A DNA stretch of 64,000 nucleotides from Elusimicrobiota bacterium. Lineage in GTDB: Bacteria > Elusimicrobiota > Elusimicrobia > UBA1565 > UBA9628. The notes beneath the pieces were generated by a model, which searched no databases, had not been told where the DNA came from, and saw only the letters and a program-made list of their open reading frames with translations. Below are positions 1 through 8,146 of this stretch, piece by piece. Position numbers and translations under genes: made by a program. The DNA is taken from the NCBI GenBank assembly GCA_027452025.1, contig DAIDHI010000069.1, forward strand, positions 48,267 to 112,266, given 5' to 3'. Numbering within the stretch: position 1 is the stretch's first letter; each line of letters opens with the position of its first letter.

Positions 1-1
1 C

Positions 2-256
2 GCCTTCACGCTGGTCACCGACCAGGACGCGGCGATGATCAAGCAGATCGAGCGCCGCCTCGGCCGCGCCATCGAGCGCCGGACGCTGGCGGAGTTCGAC
101 TATCGCAGGTCCCAGCCGCACGCCGCGCCCCAGGCGGCCGCCCGGCCCTCCCGGCCGCATCAGCACCAGCCAGCCCCCGCGCGGCACGATCAAGCCAAGC
201 CGCACGGGCCGCTGCACGGCGAGAGGAGCCGCGGGCGCAGACGGTGGCGGCGCTGA
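2..256 (+). CDS. DEAD-box RNA helicase, C-terminal end (partial)
   Basis: The gene runs off the left edge; 84 residues are visible. They begin AFTLVTDQD, followed by IERRLGRAIERR and EFDYRR, the usual end of the helicase C domain in RhlE-type DEAD-box proteins, where an IErr-lg-ierr-FdY pattern precedes the tail. The remaining ~50 residues are a basic tail rich in Arg, Pro, His and Gln, typical of RNA-binding extensions of cold-adaptation or ribosome-assembly helicases. The catalytic motifs lie outside the window, so RhlE is a family-level guess. Confidence 0.75.
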   Translation, partial: AFTLVTDQDAAMIKQIERRLGRAIERRTLAEFDYRRSQPHAAPQAAARPSRPHQHQPAPARHDQAKPHGPLHGERSRGRRRWRR

Positions 257-286
257 GGGCGCAGGAAAGGCCCGCCGCGGACCGGC

Positions 287-712
287 TTAGGGACAGTTGC
301 CGACGCGCTTGCCGCTGATCTTCATGCCCCCCACGACGCGGCCGCCCTGCTCGTTGGTGACCGTCTCCTCGTAGGAAGTCCCGGAAGCCGACGTCAGCTT
401 CCCGATCATCGTCAGCGGGCCGCCCCGGCCCTTGGTCTTGCACGAGATCTTCCAGCTGACGGTGTTGCCCTTCACTTGGTAAGAGTCCTCATGGCATTTG
501 CCCGGGATCTTATGCAGCGCTTTCCCGGAATCGATGTCCTTTTTCGAATAGCACATGACGCGGGTCGTCGGAGGCGGAGTGAACGGCACTCCCGGCGGCA
601 TCCGCATCGTCGACGTCACCTTCCACTGCCCCGGCTGTATCCGGGGAGCGGCCGCCGATGCGCCGGCCGCCAAGAACAACGCCGTCAACGCCGCCAATAA
701 AGAACTCTTCAT
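287..712 (-). CDS. exported DUF3617-family protein
   Basis: 141 residues. A Sec signal peptide (K, then Leu/Ala-rich to about residue 20, ASA-AAP cleavage region) is followed by a mature domain that starts with PGQWKVTSTM and has cysteines at MCYSKKD, GKCHEDS, ISCKT and the C-terminal GNCP. This matches DUF3617, small periplasmic or secreted proteins of unknown function with conserved cysteines. A strong AGGAGG Shine-Dalgarno lies just upstream on the minus strand, so this gene has a real 5' leader, unlike many neighbours. The ankyrin gene lies upstream in the same direction with a short gap, so co-transcription is possible. Confidence 0.7.
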   Translation of the reverse strand: MKSSLLAALTALFLAAGASAAAPRIQPGQWKVTSTMRMPPGVPFTPPPTTRVMCYSKKDIDSGKALHKIPGKCHEDSYQVKGNTVSWKISCKTKGRGGPLTMIGKLTSASGTSYEETVTNEQGGRVVGGMKISGKRVGNCP

Positions 713-748
713 GCTGGTTCCTCCTGAGTCATGCTTGCTCGTCTTGCG

Positions 749-1348
749 CTAGCGGCGGGCGGGCTTGCGGGCCCGCGCCAGAAGGGCCACGAGCCGCGTC
801 GCCTTGGCCTTCTTCGCCAGGGACACCGCCGTGTCGCCGTCCTTGTCCTTCATCTCGATCTTGGCCCCGGCCTTCACGAGGACGCCGACGACGGGGGTGA
901 GGCTCTTGTCCATGGTCGCCTTCGAGACGGCGTAGATCAGGGGCGTCCACCCCTGGTTGTCGGCGGCGTTGACGTCGGCCCCGGCCTTGATGAGCGCCTT
1001 GGCGATGTCCGCCTTGCCGGCAACCATGAGCGCCGTCATGCCGCCGGCGTCCTTCACGTTCACGTTCGCCCCCGCCTTGATCAGCACGGAAACGACGCGC
1101 GCGTCCCGATTGTCGGCGGCCGCGGCGAAAAGCGCCGTGTCGCCGGTGGAAGGGTCCTTCGCGTCGACTTTCGAGCCATTGCGAAGCGCCGCGCGCACGG
1201 CCGCGACGTCTCCTTTGTCGGCCGCGTCTCTTAGGCTCTTGGCCGGCGACGAGGCGAAGGCCGGCCCCGCCGCCAGCAGCGCCGCGCAGCAACCGGCGGC
1301 CGCCAACGCCGCGATGCGTCCAGCCGTCCTCCTCGACAGATTCTCCAT
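749..1348 (-). CDS. exported ankyrin-repeat protein
   Basis: 199 residues. An N-terminal signal peptide (Arg-rich start, hydrophobic Ala/Leu core to about residue 30) is followed by four to five ankyrin repeats of about 33 residues, for example AADNRDARVVSVLIKAGANV, GMTALMVAGKADIAKALIKA and GWTPLIYAVSKATMDKS. The repeats should form a protein-binding solenoid in the periplasm. A GGAGGCGGGA ribosome-binding site sits directly before the ATG. No partner is evident. The family prediction is firm; the biological role is unknown. Confidence 0.8.
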   Translation of the reverse strand: MENLSRRTAGRIAALAAAGCCAALLAAGPAFASSPAKSLRDAADKGDVAAVRAALRNGSKVDAKDPSTGDTALFAAAADNRDARVVSVLIKAGANVNVKDAGGMTALMVAGKADIAKALIKAGADVNAADNQGWTPLIYAVSKATMDKSLTPVVGVLVKAGAKIEMKDKDGDTAVSLAKKAKATRLVALLARARKPARR

Positions 1349-1426
1349 TCCCGCCTCCGTGCTCCAGAATGCGACGATCGGCCCCGTCTCAACGGCAGCG
1401 CCATTCTACATGTTTCCAATATAACT

Positions 1427-2470
1427 TTGAGAAGTTTCCCGTGGAAAAAAAGCAGGACTGCGGCCCGGGCCCAGCCGGATTTTTGGTATCCTCACGAAAG
1501 CCTTGCGGGCTCGCGCCGTCCCTCGCGCGCGGCTTGTCCGGCTGGGAGAAGCCGTATCGCCAAGAGAAAACTGCCGTTTTGGCAGTGCTATCCGCTGATA
1601 GCGCTGCTCAGCGCCCTCGGGCTGTTTGCCACGCTGCTCCCGCGCCGCCTCGAAGTCCGGCTGGGACGCGCGCTCGGGCGCTGGGTGTTCCGCCTGCGGC
1701 TCTTCAAGCGCCGCGTCATCGAAGCGAACGTCAAGCGGTGCTTTCCGCGGCTCGACGATCGCGCGCGCGACGCCCTGATCCGGGGCAATTACGAGCACAA
1801 CGGCGTGCTCCTCTTCGAGTTCATGCATTTCTTCTCCCCTTTCAAGGGCCACTGGAAGAGCTACGTGCCGCGCGTCGCGCGCGTGCAAGGCCTCGAGCAC
1901 TGGAAGAGGGCGCACGCGCGCGGCAAGGGCGTGATCTTCTTCTGCTCCCACATGGGCTGCTGGGAGACGGCGGCCGCGGCCGTCTGCCTCAGCGGAGTCG
2001 CGGCGACGATCGTGACCACCGTGCTCGAGCCCGAGTGGCTGCACAACAAGATCACGGCGGCTCGGGCGACGGTCGGCATGTCGGCGGCCTTCCATCCGGG
2101 CTCCATGCCGGCCGTCCTAAGAACGCTGCGCCGGGGCGGCTCGGTCGCCTTCATGAACGACCAATACGCGCCGCCCCCGATGGGCGTTCCGGTGACCTTC
2201 TTCGGCACGCGCGTCGACACCTTGTCGGTGGTGGGCCCGCTGGCCAAGCGCACGGACGCGGCCGTCGTGCCGCTCTGCACCTACCGCGAAGCGGACGGCT
2301 CGACGACGGCCTGCATCGAGCCGGAGTTCGACCTCGGCGCGGCCGGCGACGACGCCTCGGCCGCGACCCAGGCGATCGCCGGCCGCGTCGAGACCTGGGT
2401 GCGCGCCAGGCCCGAGCAGTGGCTGTGGATGCACCGGCGCTTCAAGAACGTGGCCGCGCCGGCGGCCTGA
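1427..2470 (+). CDS. LpxL/HtrB-like lipid A acyltransferase
   Basis: 347 residues from the furthest in-frame TTG. The recognisable protein starts near LPFWQCYPL (about residue 49) with one N-terminal hydrophobic segment. The HX4E acyltransferase motif is visible as HMGCWE, followed by a typical LpxL-type body (FMNDQYAP, PVTFFGTRVDT) and the family C-terminus EQWLWMHRRFK. Such enzymes transfer a secondary acyl chain to lipid A on the inner membrane. The start is uncertain: the first ~48 residues look unlike protein and no ATG or GTG is in frame before the conserved part. A TATCCT hexamer at 1487-1492 could be a promoter for a shorter form with a rare start codon. Confidence 0.8.
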   Translation: MRSFPWKKSRTAARAQPDFWYPHESLAGSRRPSRAACPAGRSRIAKRKLPFWQCYPLIALLSALGLFATLLPRRLEVRLGRALGRWVFRLRLFKRRVIEANVKRCFPRLDDRARDALIRGNYEHNGVLLFEFMHFFSPFKGHWKSYVPRVARVQGLEHWKRAHARGKGVIFFCSHMGCWETAAAAVCLSGVAATIVTTVLEPEWLHNKITAARATVGMSAAFHPGSMPAVLRTLRRGGSVAFMNDQYAPPPMGVPVTFFGTRVDTLSVVGPLAKRTDAAVVPLCTYREADGSTTACIEPEFDLGAAGDDASAATQAIAGRVETWVRARPEQWLWMHRRFKNVAAPAA

Positions 2471-2539
2471 GCGCCAGCGGAAGACCCCCCGCGCCTTAGG
2501 CCCTTTGGCTCTTCCCGTCCCGCCGCCGCCGATATAACG

Positions 2540-2545
2540 TATATA
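2540..2545 (+). promoter_or_regulatory. -10 hexamer, leaderless MFS gene
   Basis: TATATA ends 6 nt before the ATG at 2552 and there is no Shine-Dalgarno between them. TATAAC at 2533-2538 is an alternative. Confidence 0.5.
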
Positions 2546-2551
2546 TCGACG

Positions 2552-4708
2552 ATGAAGAAAGCGCTGGCCGGCACCGTAGCGCTGAGCTTGGTCCTGCTTT
2601 CTCCGGGCTTGCAGTGCTACGCTCAGCTCGGGGAGACCGCCGATCCGGAGATTCCGGCCGGCCGCGTCGAGGCTGTTTCGCTTCCCGCAAGACTTCCCGG
2701 GCAGCTTCCGGGCGCCCCTGATTTGAGGGACTTGGCCATCCCCGGCCTGCCGGAGGCTTCCGCGTCCCAAGCGGCGCCGGCGTCGCGAGCCGAAGCCGAC
2801 GCCAAGCCGGCGGCCCGGAGCCGCGCCGAGGAAGCGGCCCTCGCGCGGCCCTCGCCCGAGCCGGACGACGGCGCGGGCCGCACCCAAGGATCTCTCGCGA
2901 CGCCGCCGTTTGCCCGGGCGGCCGCGGCCTCGCCGAGCTTCTTTCGAATTCATGCGCGGGTCTTGGCGGAAACCAAGCCTTGGCGCCTTCCCCTCGTCGA
3001 GGGGGCCCGAGAGACGGCGCCCGACTCGCCGCCCCCGGCGTTCCTCGGCCCGGGACTGCGGCCGGCGTCGGCGCGCGGCCCCGACGCCTCCCCGCCCCGG
3101 CTCGTCTCTTCCGCGCCCGGCGGCCAGGCCCCGCAGCCTCCGCGCCGCGGCGGGCTTCTCCCGCGCGCCCGCGCATGGCTGCTGCGCTTTTACCGCGTTT
3201 TCCCGGACAAGGTCCGCAACCGGCAGTTCTGGCGCTACAACCTGGCCCAGGTCGTCATCACCCAGGGCGCGACGTTCTATTCCACCGCCCTGCCGGGCTT
3301 CGTCGCCCCGACCAAGACGCTGGCCGGCCGCATGGGCGTGGTGCGTGCCGCGAGCTTCGGGGCCCAGTTGGGCGCCGACGTGGCGATGGGGCCCTCGGTC
3401 GACCAGAAGAAGACGTCTTCGTTTCTCTTCAAGACGTATCTCGGCCGCGGGCTGTTCCTGATCGCGATTCCCGTCCTGTCCTTGGCCTTTTTCCGCCACG
3501 GCGGGCTGTTTCCCACGCTGCCGCTTATCGGCGTCCTGGTCGGCATGTCGTTTTTGCAAAGCGCCGGAGTCCTGGCCTCGAACGTGGGCTTCAACCGGCT
3601 GTTGGGCGACGATCCCGCTTACTACAACAAGGCCAACGCGGCCAATTCGCTGGTCGTGAACTTGGCCGGAGTCGTCGGTCCGGCTCTGGCGGGCGCCTTC
3701 ATCGGCTGGGCCACGTCGCTCTTCGGCGTCTCGTCGGGCAACGCCCTGGCCTTCGGAGTCTACGGCGCGGCGTCCATCGTGACGGCGCTGATCTATCGCG
3801 GCGTCGGCCTCGTCAACCGGCAGCCGCAGTCCAAGGCCGCCGGCCCGCGCGAGAAGATATCGTGGAAGGAGACGCTGGCGCAGCTCAAGGTCGGCTTCCA
3901 GCTGCTCTGGCGCGACCGGTTCCTGCGCCTGACCTTGCTCCTGTCCACCGCCTCCCTGCTCATCGGCGACGCGATCTATTTCCTGGCGCTGCCCAGCTAT
4001 CTGGCCAAGATCGGCGCCGTCGTCGTGCCGGCCTTCATCGCCCATCTCCCCCTCGTCGGTCATCTCGTCGCCGCGCTTCTCGGCACCTCCGCGGCGATCT
4101 TCGGGTTCTTTTTCACCGCCTCGAACCTGGGAGCGACCGTTTTCGACGCGCTCTTCATCTCCCGGCAGGGCAAGAGCGAGGCCGCCCGCTCGGCCTCCGG
4201 CAAGCCCGCCTGGCTCAAGCCCCTCTTGTCGCTCAAGGACGCCGTGGACGCTTGGCTGGGCCGGAAGCTCGGAGCGGACCTGACGCCCCTGCAAAAGCAG
4301 GGCGTCTGGAGCTCGGTTTCCAACGGCGTCGGCTGGGTCGCCGGTCTGTCGCTTTTCCTGACCTCGCACCTGTGGCTGGCCCTGGGCGCCTTCGCCCTGT
4401 CGTCCTTCCTGCAGAGCCCCGCGGGCATGGTCTGGTCGAGCCTCCAGCAAGACGTGCTCAACCGGACCTATCCGCGGGATCAGGCCAAGATCTGGTCGGC
4501 CATGAGCGTCTACAGCCAGGTCTTCACCATGGCCGGGGACCTGGTCTTCGGCCTCGTCATGGCGAAGCTCGCCACCGGCCTGGCGTTGGGGCTGGTCATG
4601 GCCGTGATGGGGATCTGCGCCGCGCTGGCCGTCCTGCAGCCCTTCGTGGTGCTGCGTCCGGCGCCCATTGCCGGCGGCCCGGCGGCGGGCCCCAAACCCC
4701 GCCCCTAG
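2552..4708 (+). CDS. MFS transporter with long exported-type N-terminal extension
   Basis: 718 residues, much longer than a usual 400-450 residue MFS protein. Residues 1-24 are a signal peptide. About residues 25-210 are Ala/Pro/Arg-rich low-complexity sequence. From about residue 215 (RVFPDKVRNRQFWRYNL) a polytopic membrane domain follows with roughly 10-12 hydrophobic segments and a cytoplasmic loop (LFISRQGKSEAARSASGKPA) near the middle. The general fold is MFS, but I see no substrate-specific motif, so the cargo is unknown. The same layout of signal peptide, low-complexity linker and membrane enzyme recurs in the phosphatidyltransferase gene at 43.9-45.7 kb. Confidence 0.7.
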   Translation: MKKALAGTVALSLVLLSPGLQCYAQLGETADPEIPAGRVEAVSLPARLPGQLPGAPDLRDLAIPGLPEASASQAAPASRAEADAKPAARSRAEEAALARPSPEPDDGAGRTQGSLATPPFARAAAASPSFFRIHARVLAETKPWRLPLVEGARETAPDSPPPAFLGPGLRPASARGPDASPPRLVSSAPGGQAPQPPRRGGLLPRARAWLLRFYRVFPDKVRNRQFWRYNLAQVVITQGATFYSTALPGFVAPTKTLAGRMGVVRAASFGAQLGADVAMGPSVDQKKTSSFLFKTYLGRGLFLIAIPVLSLAFFRHGGLFPTLPLIGVLVGMSFLQSAGVLASNVGFNRLLGDDPAYYNKANAANSLVVNLAGVVGPALAGAFIGWATSLFGVSSGNALAFGVYGAASIVTALIYRGVGLVNRQPQSKAAGPREKISWKETLAQLKVGFQLLWRDRFLRLTLLLSTASLLIGDAIYFLALPSYLAKIGAVVVPAFIAHLPLVGHLVAALLGTSAAIFGFFFTASNLGATVFDALFISRQGKSEAARSASGKPAWLKPLLSLKDAVDAWLGRKLGADLTPLQKQGVWSSVSNGVGWVAGLSLFLTSHLWLALGAFALSSFLQSPAGMVWSSLQQDVLNRTYPRDQAKIWSAMSVYSQVFTMAGDLVFGLVMAKLATGLALGLVMAVMGICAALAVLQPFVVLRPAPIAGGPAAGPKPRP

Positions 4709-4782
4709 CGCCGCAGGCCAAGCTCCAACCGCCGTTTCACGGAATTTACAGGGCCTGCGTGGCCGCGGCCCGGCCCCAAAAC

Positions 4783-4788
4783 TAGAAT
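4783..4788 (+). promoter_or_regulatory. -10 hexamer for bacterioferritin-like gene
   Basis: TAGAAT overlaps an upstream in-frame ATG at 4787. Transcription would begin near 4795, which favours the ATG at 4811 preceded by GGAGG at 4801-4805. Confidence 0.45.
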
Positions 4789-4810
4789 GAGGGCGTCCAC
4801 GGAGGAAGCC

Positions 4811-5293
4811 ATGGCCGAGAAACTCCCCGGAGAGGCCGACGTTTCCGATACCCCGACCCCGCACGCGGCGGCGCTCGAGGCGGCGCTCTACGCCGCGCTG
4901 CTCTGCGCCCGCCGCTACGAGCGCCACGAACTCATCGCCCGGACGCTGGGAATCCCGTCCGCCGCGCTGAGCGCCCGGCGCCACGCCGCCGAAGCCAGGG
5001 CCCACGCCCAGCGGCTGCGGGAGCGCCTGGTGAGCCTGGGAAGCCCGCCGCGCGTCGCGCCCGGAGACTTCGCCGCGCACCCGGGCCGCCTGGGCGCGTT
5101 CGATCGGCCCATCGCCGAGGTTTTGGACGAGGACCTGGCCGAGGAGCGCGCCTGCGTCGACGACTACGCCAGGCTGCGGGTTTTCGCGGCCGAGGACGAC
5201 GCGGCCTCGCGCTGGGTTCTCTCAGAGCTGGTCCTCGTCGCGGAGGAGCGCGCCGAAGCGGTCACCGCGCTCTTGCGCGCCCTGCGTCAATAA
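4811..5293 (+). CDS. bacterioferritin-like four-helix protein with altered metal ligands
   Basis: 160 residues. The order of segments resembles bacterioferritin: helix A (LEAALYAALLCARRYERHEL), helix B (HAAEARAHAQRLRERLVSLG) and a PPRV-GDF loop. Then come helix C (DEDLAEERACVDDYARLRVF) and helix D (SRWVLSELVLVAEERAEAV). By eye the helix C glutamate and the first glutamate of helix D are kept. The helix A ligand Glu appears replaced by Leu and the helix D His by Ala, so ferroxidase activity is doubtful. The start at 4811 follows GGAGG with 5-nt spacing. Assignment rests on my recall of the family pattern. Confidence 0.5.
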   Translation: MAEKLPGEADVSDTPTPHAAALEAALYAALLCARRYERHELIARTLGIPSAALSARRHAAEARAHAQRLRERLVSLGSPPRVAPGDFAAHPGRLGAFDRPIAEVLDEDLAEERACVDDYARLRVFAAEDDAASRWVLSELVLVAEERAEAVTALLRALRQ

Positions 5294-5302
5294 GGACGGC
5301 CC

Positions 5303-6901
5303 TCAGGCGCGCTTGAGCAGCCGACGCACCACGCGGCGCTCCTCGATGCCGAACAAGGAGGCCAGCAGGAGATAGACGGGCACGGCCAGCCCGATCGTGG
5401 TCGTCGTCTCGATCCACGGGCGCGTCCCGCCGAGGCGGTGGAGCGCCGACAGCCACGCCAGGCAGCCCAGCCCGAGCAGGACGCTGGCCCCGGCCGACTT
5501 CGCCACGGAGACCCAAAGCCTCCTTTCCAGACCGACGCGCGAATGCAGCCGGGCCAGCAGGACGGCCGAGCATATCCAGGAGCTCAGCGAGGCCGCCAGC
5601 GTCAGGCCCCTGACCTTGAGCGCGCCGATGAAGGCCAGGCAGAAGACCACGTTGATGGCCACCTTGAGGACGCCCACGCGCACGGGGGTCACGGCGTCCT
5701 TGAGGGCGTAGTGGGCCATGACGAGCACCTTCATCCAGCCGTAGGCCGTCAGCCCCAGCGCCAGGAACACGAGGGCCCCGGCGGTGGTCCGCGCCGCCTC
5801 GGGCGTGAACGCCCCGTGCTGGAACAGCAGCCGCACCATCGGCCCGGCCAAGGCCAGAAGGCCGGCGCTGGCGGGAAGCAGGACGAAGGCCGTCAAGGCC
5901 AGGGAGTCGCTGAGCGTGCGGCGATACTCGGAAACGTCCCCGCTGGCGACGTGGTCGGAGAGGTGGGTCAGCGCGACGGTGGCCGTCGAGATCCCGAAAA
6001 GCGCCAGCGGCAGCTGCAGCAGGCGGTTGGCGTTGTAGAGCGCGGTGATCGAGCCCGCCGCCAGAAAGCTCGCGAACAGGGTGTCGACGAAGGCGTCGAC
6101 TTGCTCGGCGGCGACGCTGATGAGCGAGGGCCCGAGGAGGGCGAGCACGCGCCGCACGCCGGGATGCCCCCAGGGCGCCCGGGGCCTGGGCAGCAGCCCC
6201 TGCCGGGCCAGGCCCGGCAGCAGCACCAGCCACTGGAGCAGGCCCCCGGCGGCCGCGGCGACCGCCAAGCCTATGACGCGCTCGCGCATCCCCGCCGGGC
6301 GCAGGATGCCGGCCGCAAGCAATCCCAGGTAGGCCAAAACCGAGATGGAGAAGCACGTGGGCGCCAGAGCGGCCGCGAAGAACGAGCGGCGGGCGAACAG
6401 CGCGGCTTGCGCCAGCGCCGCCGCCGTGATGAAGACGAAGAACGGAAACAGGATGCGCGTCAACAGGGTGGTCAGCGCGAGCTTGCCCGGATCGGAGGAG
6501 AAGCCGTACGTCATCGCGAGCACGATCGGCCGCGCGAACACGATGCCGAGCGACGTGAGCGCGGCCGTGAACAATACCAGGCCGGACCACAGCGAAGCGT
6601 GGAATTCGGCCGCGGCCCGGTCCCCCTCCTCCCGGGTGACCGAGGTGAGGACCGGCACGAACGAGGCGCTCATCGCCCCCTCGCCCAGGGTCCGGCGCAG
6701 GAAGTTGGCGATCCGGAAAGCGGCGTAGTAGCAGTCCGTGTAGGAGCCTCCGCCGAAGAAGTAGGCGATCCCGGCGTCCCTGACGTAGCCGAGGATGCGC
6801 GACGAGAGGGTCGCCAGGGTGAACGCGCTCATGTGGCGAGCGAACTGGCGGCGGGCTCCTTCGGCAGGCGCCTCGGAAGCGAGCCCGGAAGATTCGGCCA
6901 T
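5303..6901 (-). CDS. murJ: lipid II flippase MurJ (MviN)
   Basis: 532 residues from ATG 6901. It is a polytopic MOP-superfamily protein with about 13-14 hydrophobic segments. The MurJ-type N-terminus is present (TLATLSSRILGYVRDAGIAY, FRIANFLRRTLGEGAMSASF), as is the conserved central segment ending in ALYNANRLLQLPLALFG. It flips lipid II across the inner membrane for peptidoglycan synthesis. A longer TTG start at 6910 exists, but TATAAT at 6910-6915 ends 8 nt before ATG 6901, so the shorter leaderless form is preferred. It converges with the bacterioferritin-like gene (9-nt gap) and diverges from mug. Confidence 0.92.
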   Translation of the reverse strand: MAESSGLASEAPAEGARRQFARHMSAFTLATLSSRILGYVRDAGIAYFFGGGSYTDCYYAAFRIANFLRRTLGEGAMSASFVPVLTSVTREEGDRAAAEFHASLWSGLVLFTAALTSLGIVFARPIVLAMTYGFSSDPGKLALTTLLTRILFPFFVFITAAALAQAALFARRSFFAAALAPTCFSISVLAYLGLLAAGILRPAGMRERVIGLAVAAAAGGLLQWLVLLPGLARQGLLPRPRAPWGHPGVRRVLALLGPSLISVAAEQVDAFVDTLFASFLAAGSITALYNANRLLQLPLALFGISTATVALTHLSDHVASGDVSEYRRTLSDSLALTAFVLLPASAGLLALAGPMVRLLFQHGAFTPEAARTTAGALVFLALGLTAYGWMKVLVMAHYALKDAVTPVRVGVLKVAINVVFCLAFIGALKVRGLTLAASLSSWICSAVLLARLHSRVGLERRLWVSVAKSAGASVLLGLGCLAWLSALHRLGGTRPWIETTTTIGLAVPVYLLLASLFGIEERRVVRRLLKRA

Positions 6902-6909
6902 GGCTAACA

Positions 6910-6915
6910 ATTATA
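6910..6915 (-). promoter_or_regulatory. -10 hexamer, leaderless murJ
   Basis: TATAAT on the minus strand ends 8 nt before the murJ ATG. It sits back to back with the mug -10 at 6925-6930, so the two divergent promoters overlap. Confidence 0.6.
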
Positions 6916-6924
6916 CCGGTTTGC

Positions 6925-6930
6925 TACCCT
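6925..6930 (+). promoter_or_regulatory. -10 hexamer, leaderless mug
   Basis: TACCCT ends 6 nt before ATG 6937, with no Shine-Dalgarno. It is a weaker match than most other examples in the window. Confidence 0.4.
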
Positions 6931-6936
6931 GCGGAC

Positions 6937-7518
6937 ATGAAGCGCGTCGAGGACCGCCGCTGGAGGCCCGCGAAAGCCGACCTCGAGGCCGCCCGGAGAA
7001 AGACCGTCAAGGACGTCATCGGTCCCGGCCTCGACGTCCTTTTCGTGGGCATCAACCCGGGCCTCTACACGGCGGCGATCGGCCACCATTTCGGGCGGCC
7101 GGGCAACCGGTTCTGGCCGGCGCTCAACGCTTCCGGGCTCCTGCGCTCGAAGCTCACGCCCTACGACTCGCGGCGCCTGCTCAAGTCGAACATCGGCATC
7201 ACCAACATCGTGCGCCGCGCCACGGCGGCGGCCTCGGAGCTGACGATCCCGGAGCTGCGGCGCGGGGCCAAGCGACTGACGCGGCTGGTCGCGCGCTACA
7301 AGCCCGAGCAGGTGGCGTTTTTGGGCCTGGGGCTCTACCGCGACGCCTTCGACCGGCCCGCCGCGCAAGTCGGTCTGCAGAGAGAGCGCCTCGGCGAGTC
7401 TCTCCTCTGGGTCTTCCCCAACCCGAGCGGGCTCAACGCGCACTTCCAGGTGCCGGACTACGCCCGCATGTTCCGCAGGCTCAAGGCTCGCCGGCCCAAA
7501 GCCGGAAGCCTCCGGTGA
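6937..7518 (+). CDS. mug: G/U mismatch-specific DNA glycosylase
   Basis: 193 residues, family G:T/G:U mismatch glycosylase (Mug/TDG). Motif 1 is visible as FVGINPG in DVLFVGINPGLYTAA, followed by HHFGRPGNRFWPALNASGLL. Motif 2 is NPSGLNAHF near the C-terminus. The enzyme excises uracil or thymine from mismatches in base excision repair. Its 3' end overlaps the 3' end of the polyphosphate glucokinase gene on the other strand by 38 bp. Divergent from murJ. Confidence 0.92.
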   Translation: MKRVEDRRWRPAKADLEAARRKTVKDVIGPGLDVLFVGINPGLYTAAIGHHFGRPGNRFWPALNASGLLRSKLTPYDSRRLLKSNIGITNIVRRATAAASELTIPELRRGAKRLTRLVARYKPEQVAFLGLGLYRDAFDRPAAQVGLQRERLGESLLWVFPNPSGLNAHFQVPDYARMFRRLKARRPKAGSLR

Positions 7519-8146
7519 AGGCGTTGTCGTTGCCGCCCAGCCGCATGCCCGCGGGCAGCGGCCGCTTGAGCTTCTTGGCGTTTCCCCCGCCGATGACGAC
7601 CTCATCGGCTTCGAGGGCGTCCTTGAGGCGCTGCGCGATTTCGAGCACGGAGCGGCGCCACTTCTTCTTGCCGCGCTTTTCGAGCCCTCGCTTGCCGAGG
7701 TAGTCCTCGTAGGTCTTGCCGTTCTTGTAGGGCAGATGAGCCAGTTCCATGGGCTCCAGATCGCCGTCGACGATCATCGCCGAGCCAAGGCCCGTGCCGA
7801 GGCCCAAGAACAGCATCCGCCCCTTGCGGTAGCTGCCCAGGGCCTGCATGGCCGCGTCGTTGATGACCTTCACCGGCTTGCCGAACGCCGCTCGGAAATC
7901 GAAGCCCATCCAGCCCCCGCCGAGGTTGTAAGGCTCGTGGATCGGCCGGCCGTGGACGACGGGGCCCGGGTAGCCGACCGAGACGCGGTCGTAGCTCCAG
8001 CCGCTGGCCGCGCGCTTGACGGCGGCGGCCATGCGCGAGGCCGTCATCGCCGGTCCCGAGGGGATCTTCACCTCGTCCTTGCGGCCGGTAGCCAGGATCT
8101 TGACGTGGGTGCCGCCCACGTCGATGACCAGCACCGGGCGCTTCAC
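7481..8146 (-). CDS. ppgK: polyphosphate glucokinase (ROK family)
   Basis: 221 residues, GTG start. ROK-type ATP/polyP motif DVGGTHVKI lies at residues 7-15. Other motifs are [24 protein letters not shown] and [11 protein letters not shown]. The segment [14 protein letters not shown] resembles the lysine-rich polyphosphate-binding region of PpgK, and the short length also fits PpgK better than generic ROK kinases. It phosphorylates glucose with polyphosphate or ATP. The GTG overlaps the zwf stop codon (GTGA), so translation is coupled. This is the last gene of a GH15-gnd-zwf-ppgK operon that should pass glucan-derived glucose into the oxidative pentose phosphate pathway. Confidence 0.88.
   Translation of the reverse strand: MKRPVLVIDVGGTHVKILATGRKDEVKIPSGPAMTASRMAAAVKRAASGWSYDRVSVGYPGPVVHGRPIHEPYNLGGGWMGFDFRAAFGKPVKVINDAAMQALGSYRKGRMLFLGLGTGLGSAMIVDGDLEPMELAHLPYKNGKTYEDYLGKRGLEKRGKKKWRRSVLEIAQRLKDALEADEVVIGGGNAKKLKRPLPAGMRLGGNDNAFTGGFRLWAGEP

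Noticed and set aside
2117-5080. A 987-codon open frame antisense to the acyltransferase and MFS genes
   Set aside because: The predicted protein is Arg/Gly/Gln-rich and lacks motifs. The plus-strand genes have signal peptide, membrane segments and catalytic motifs.
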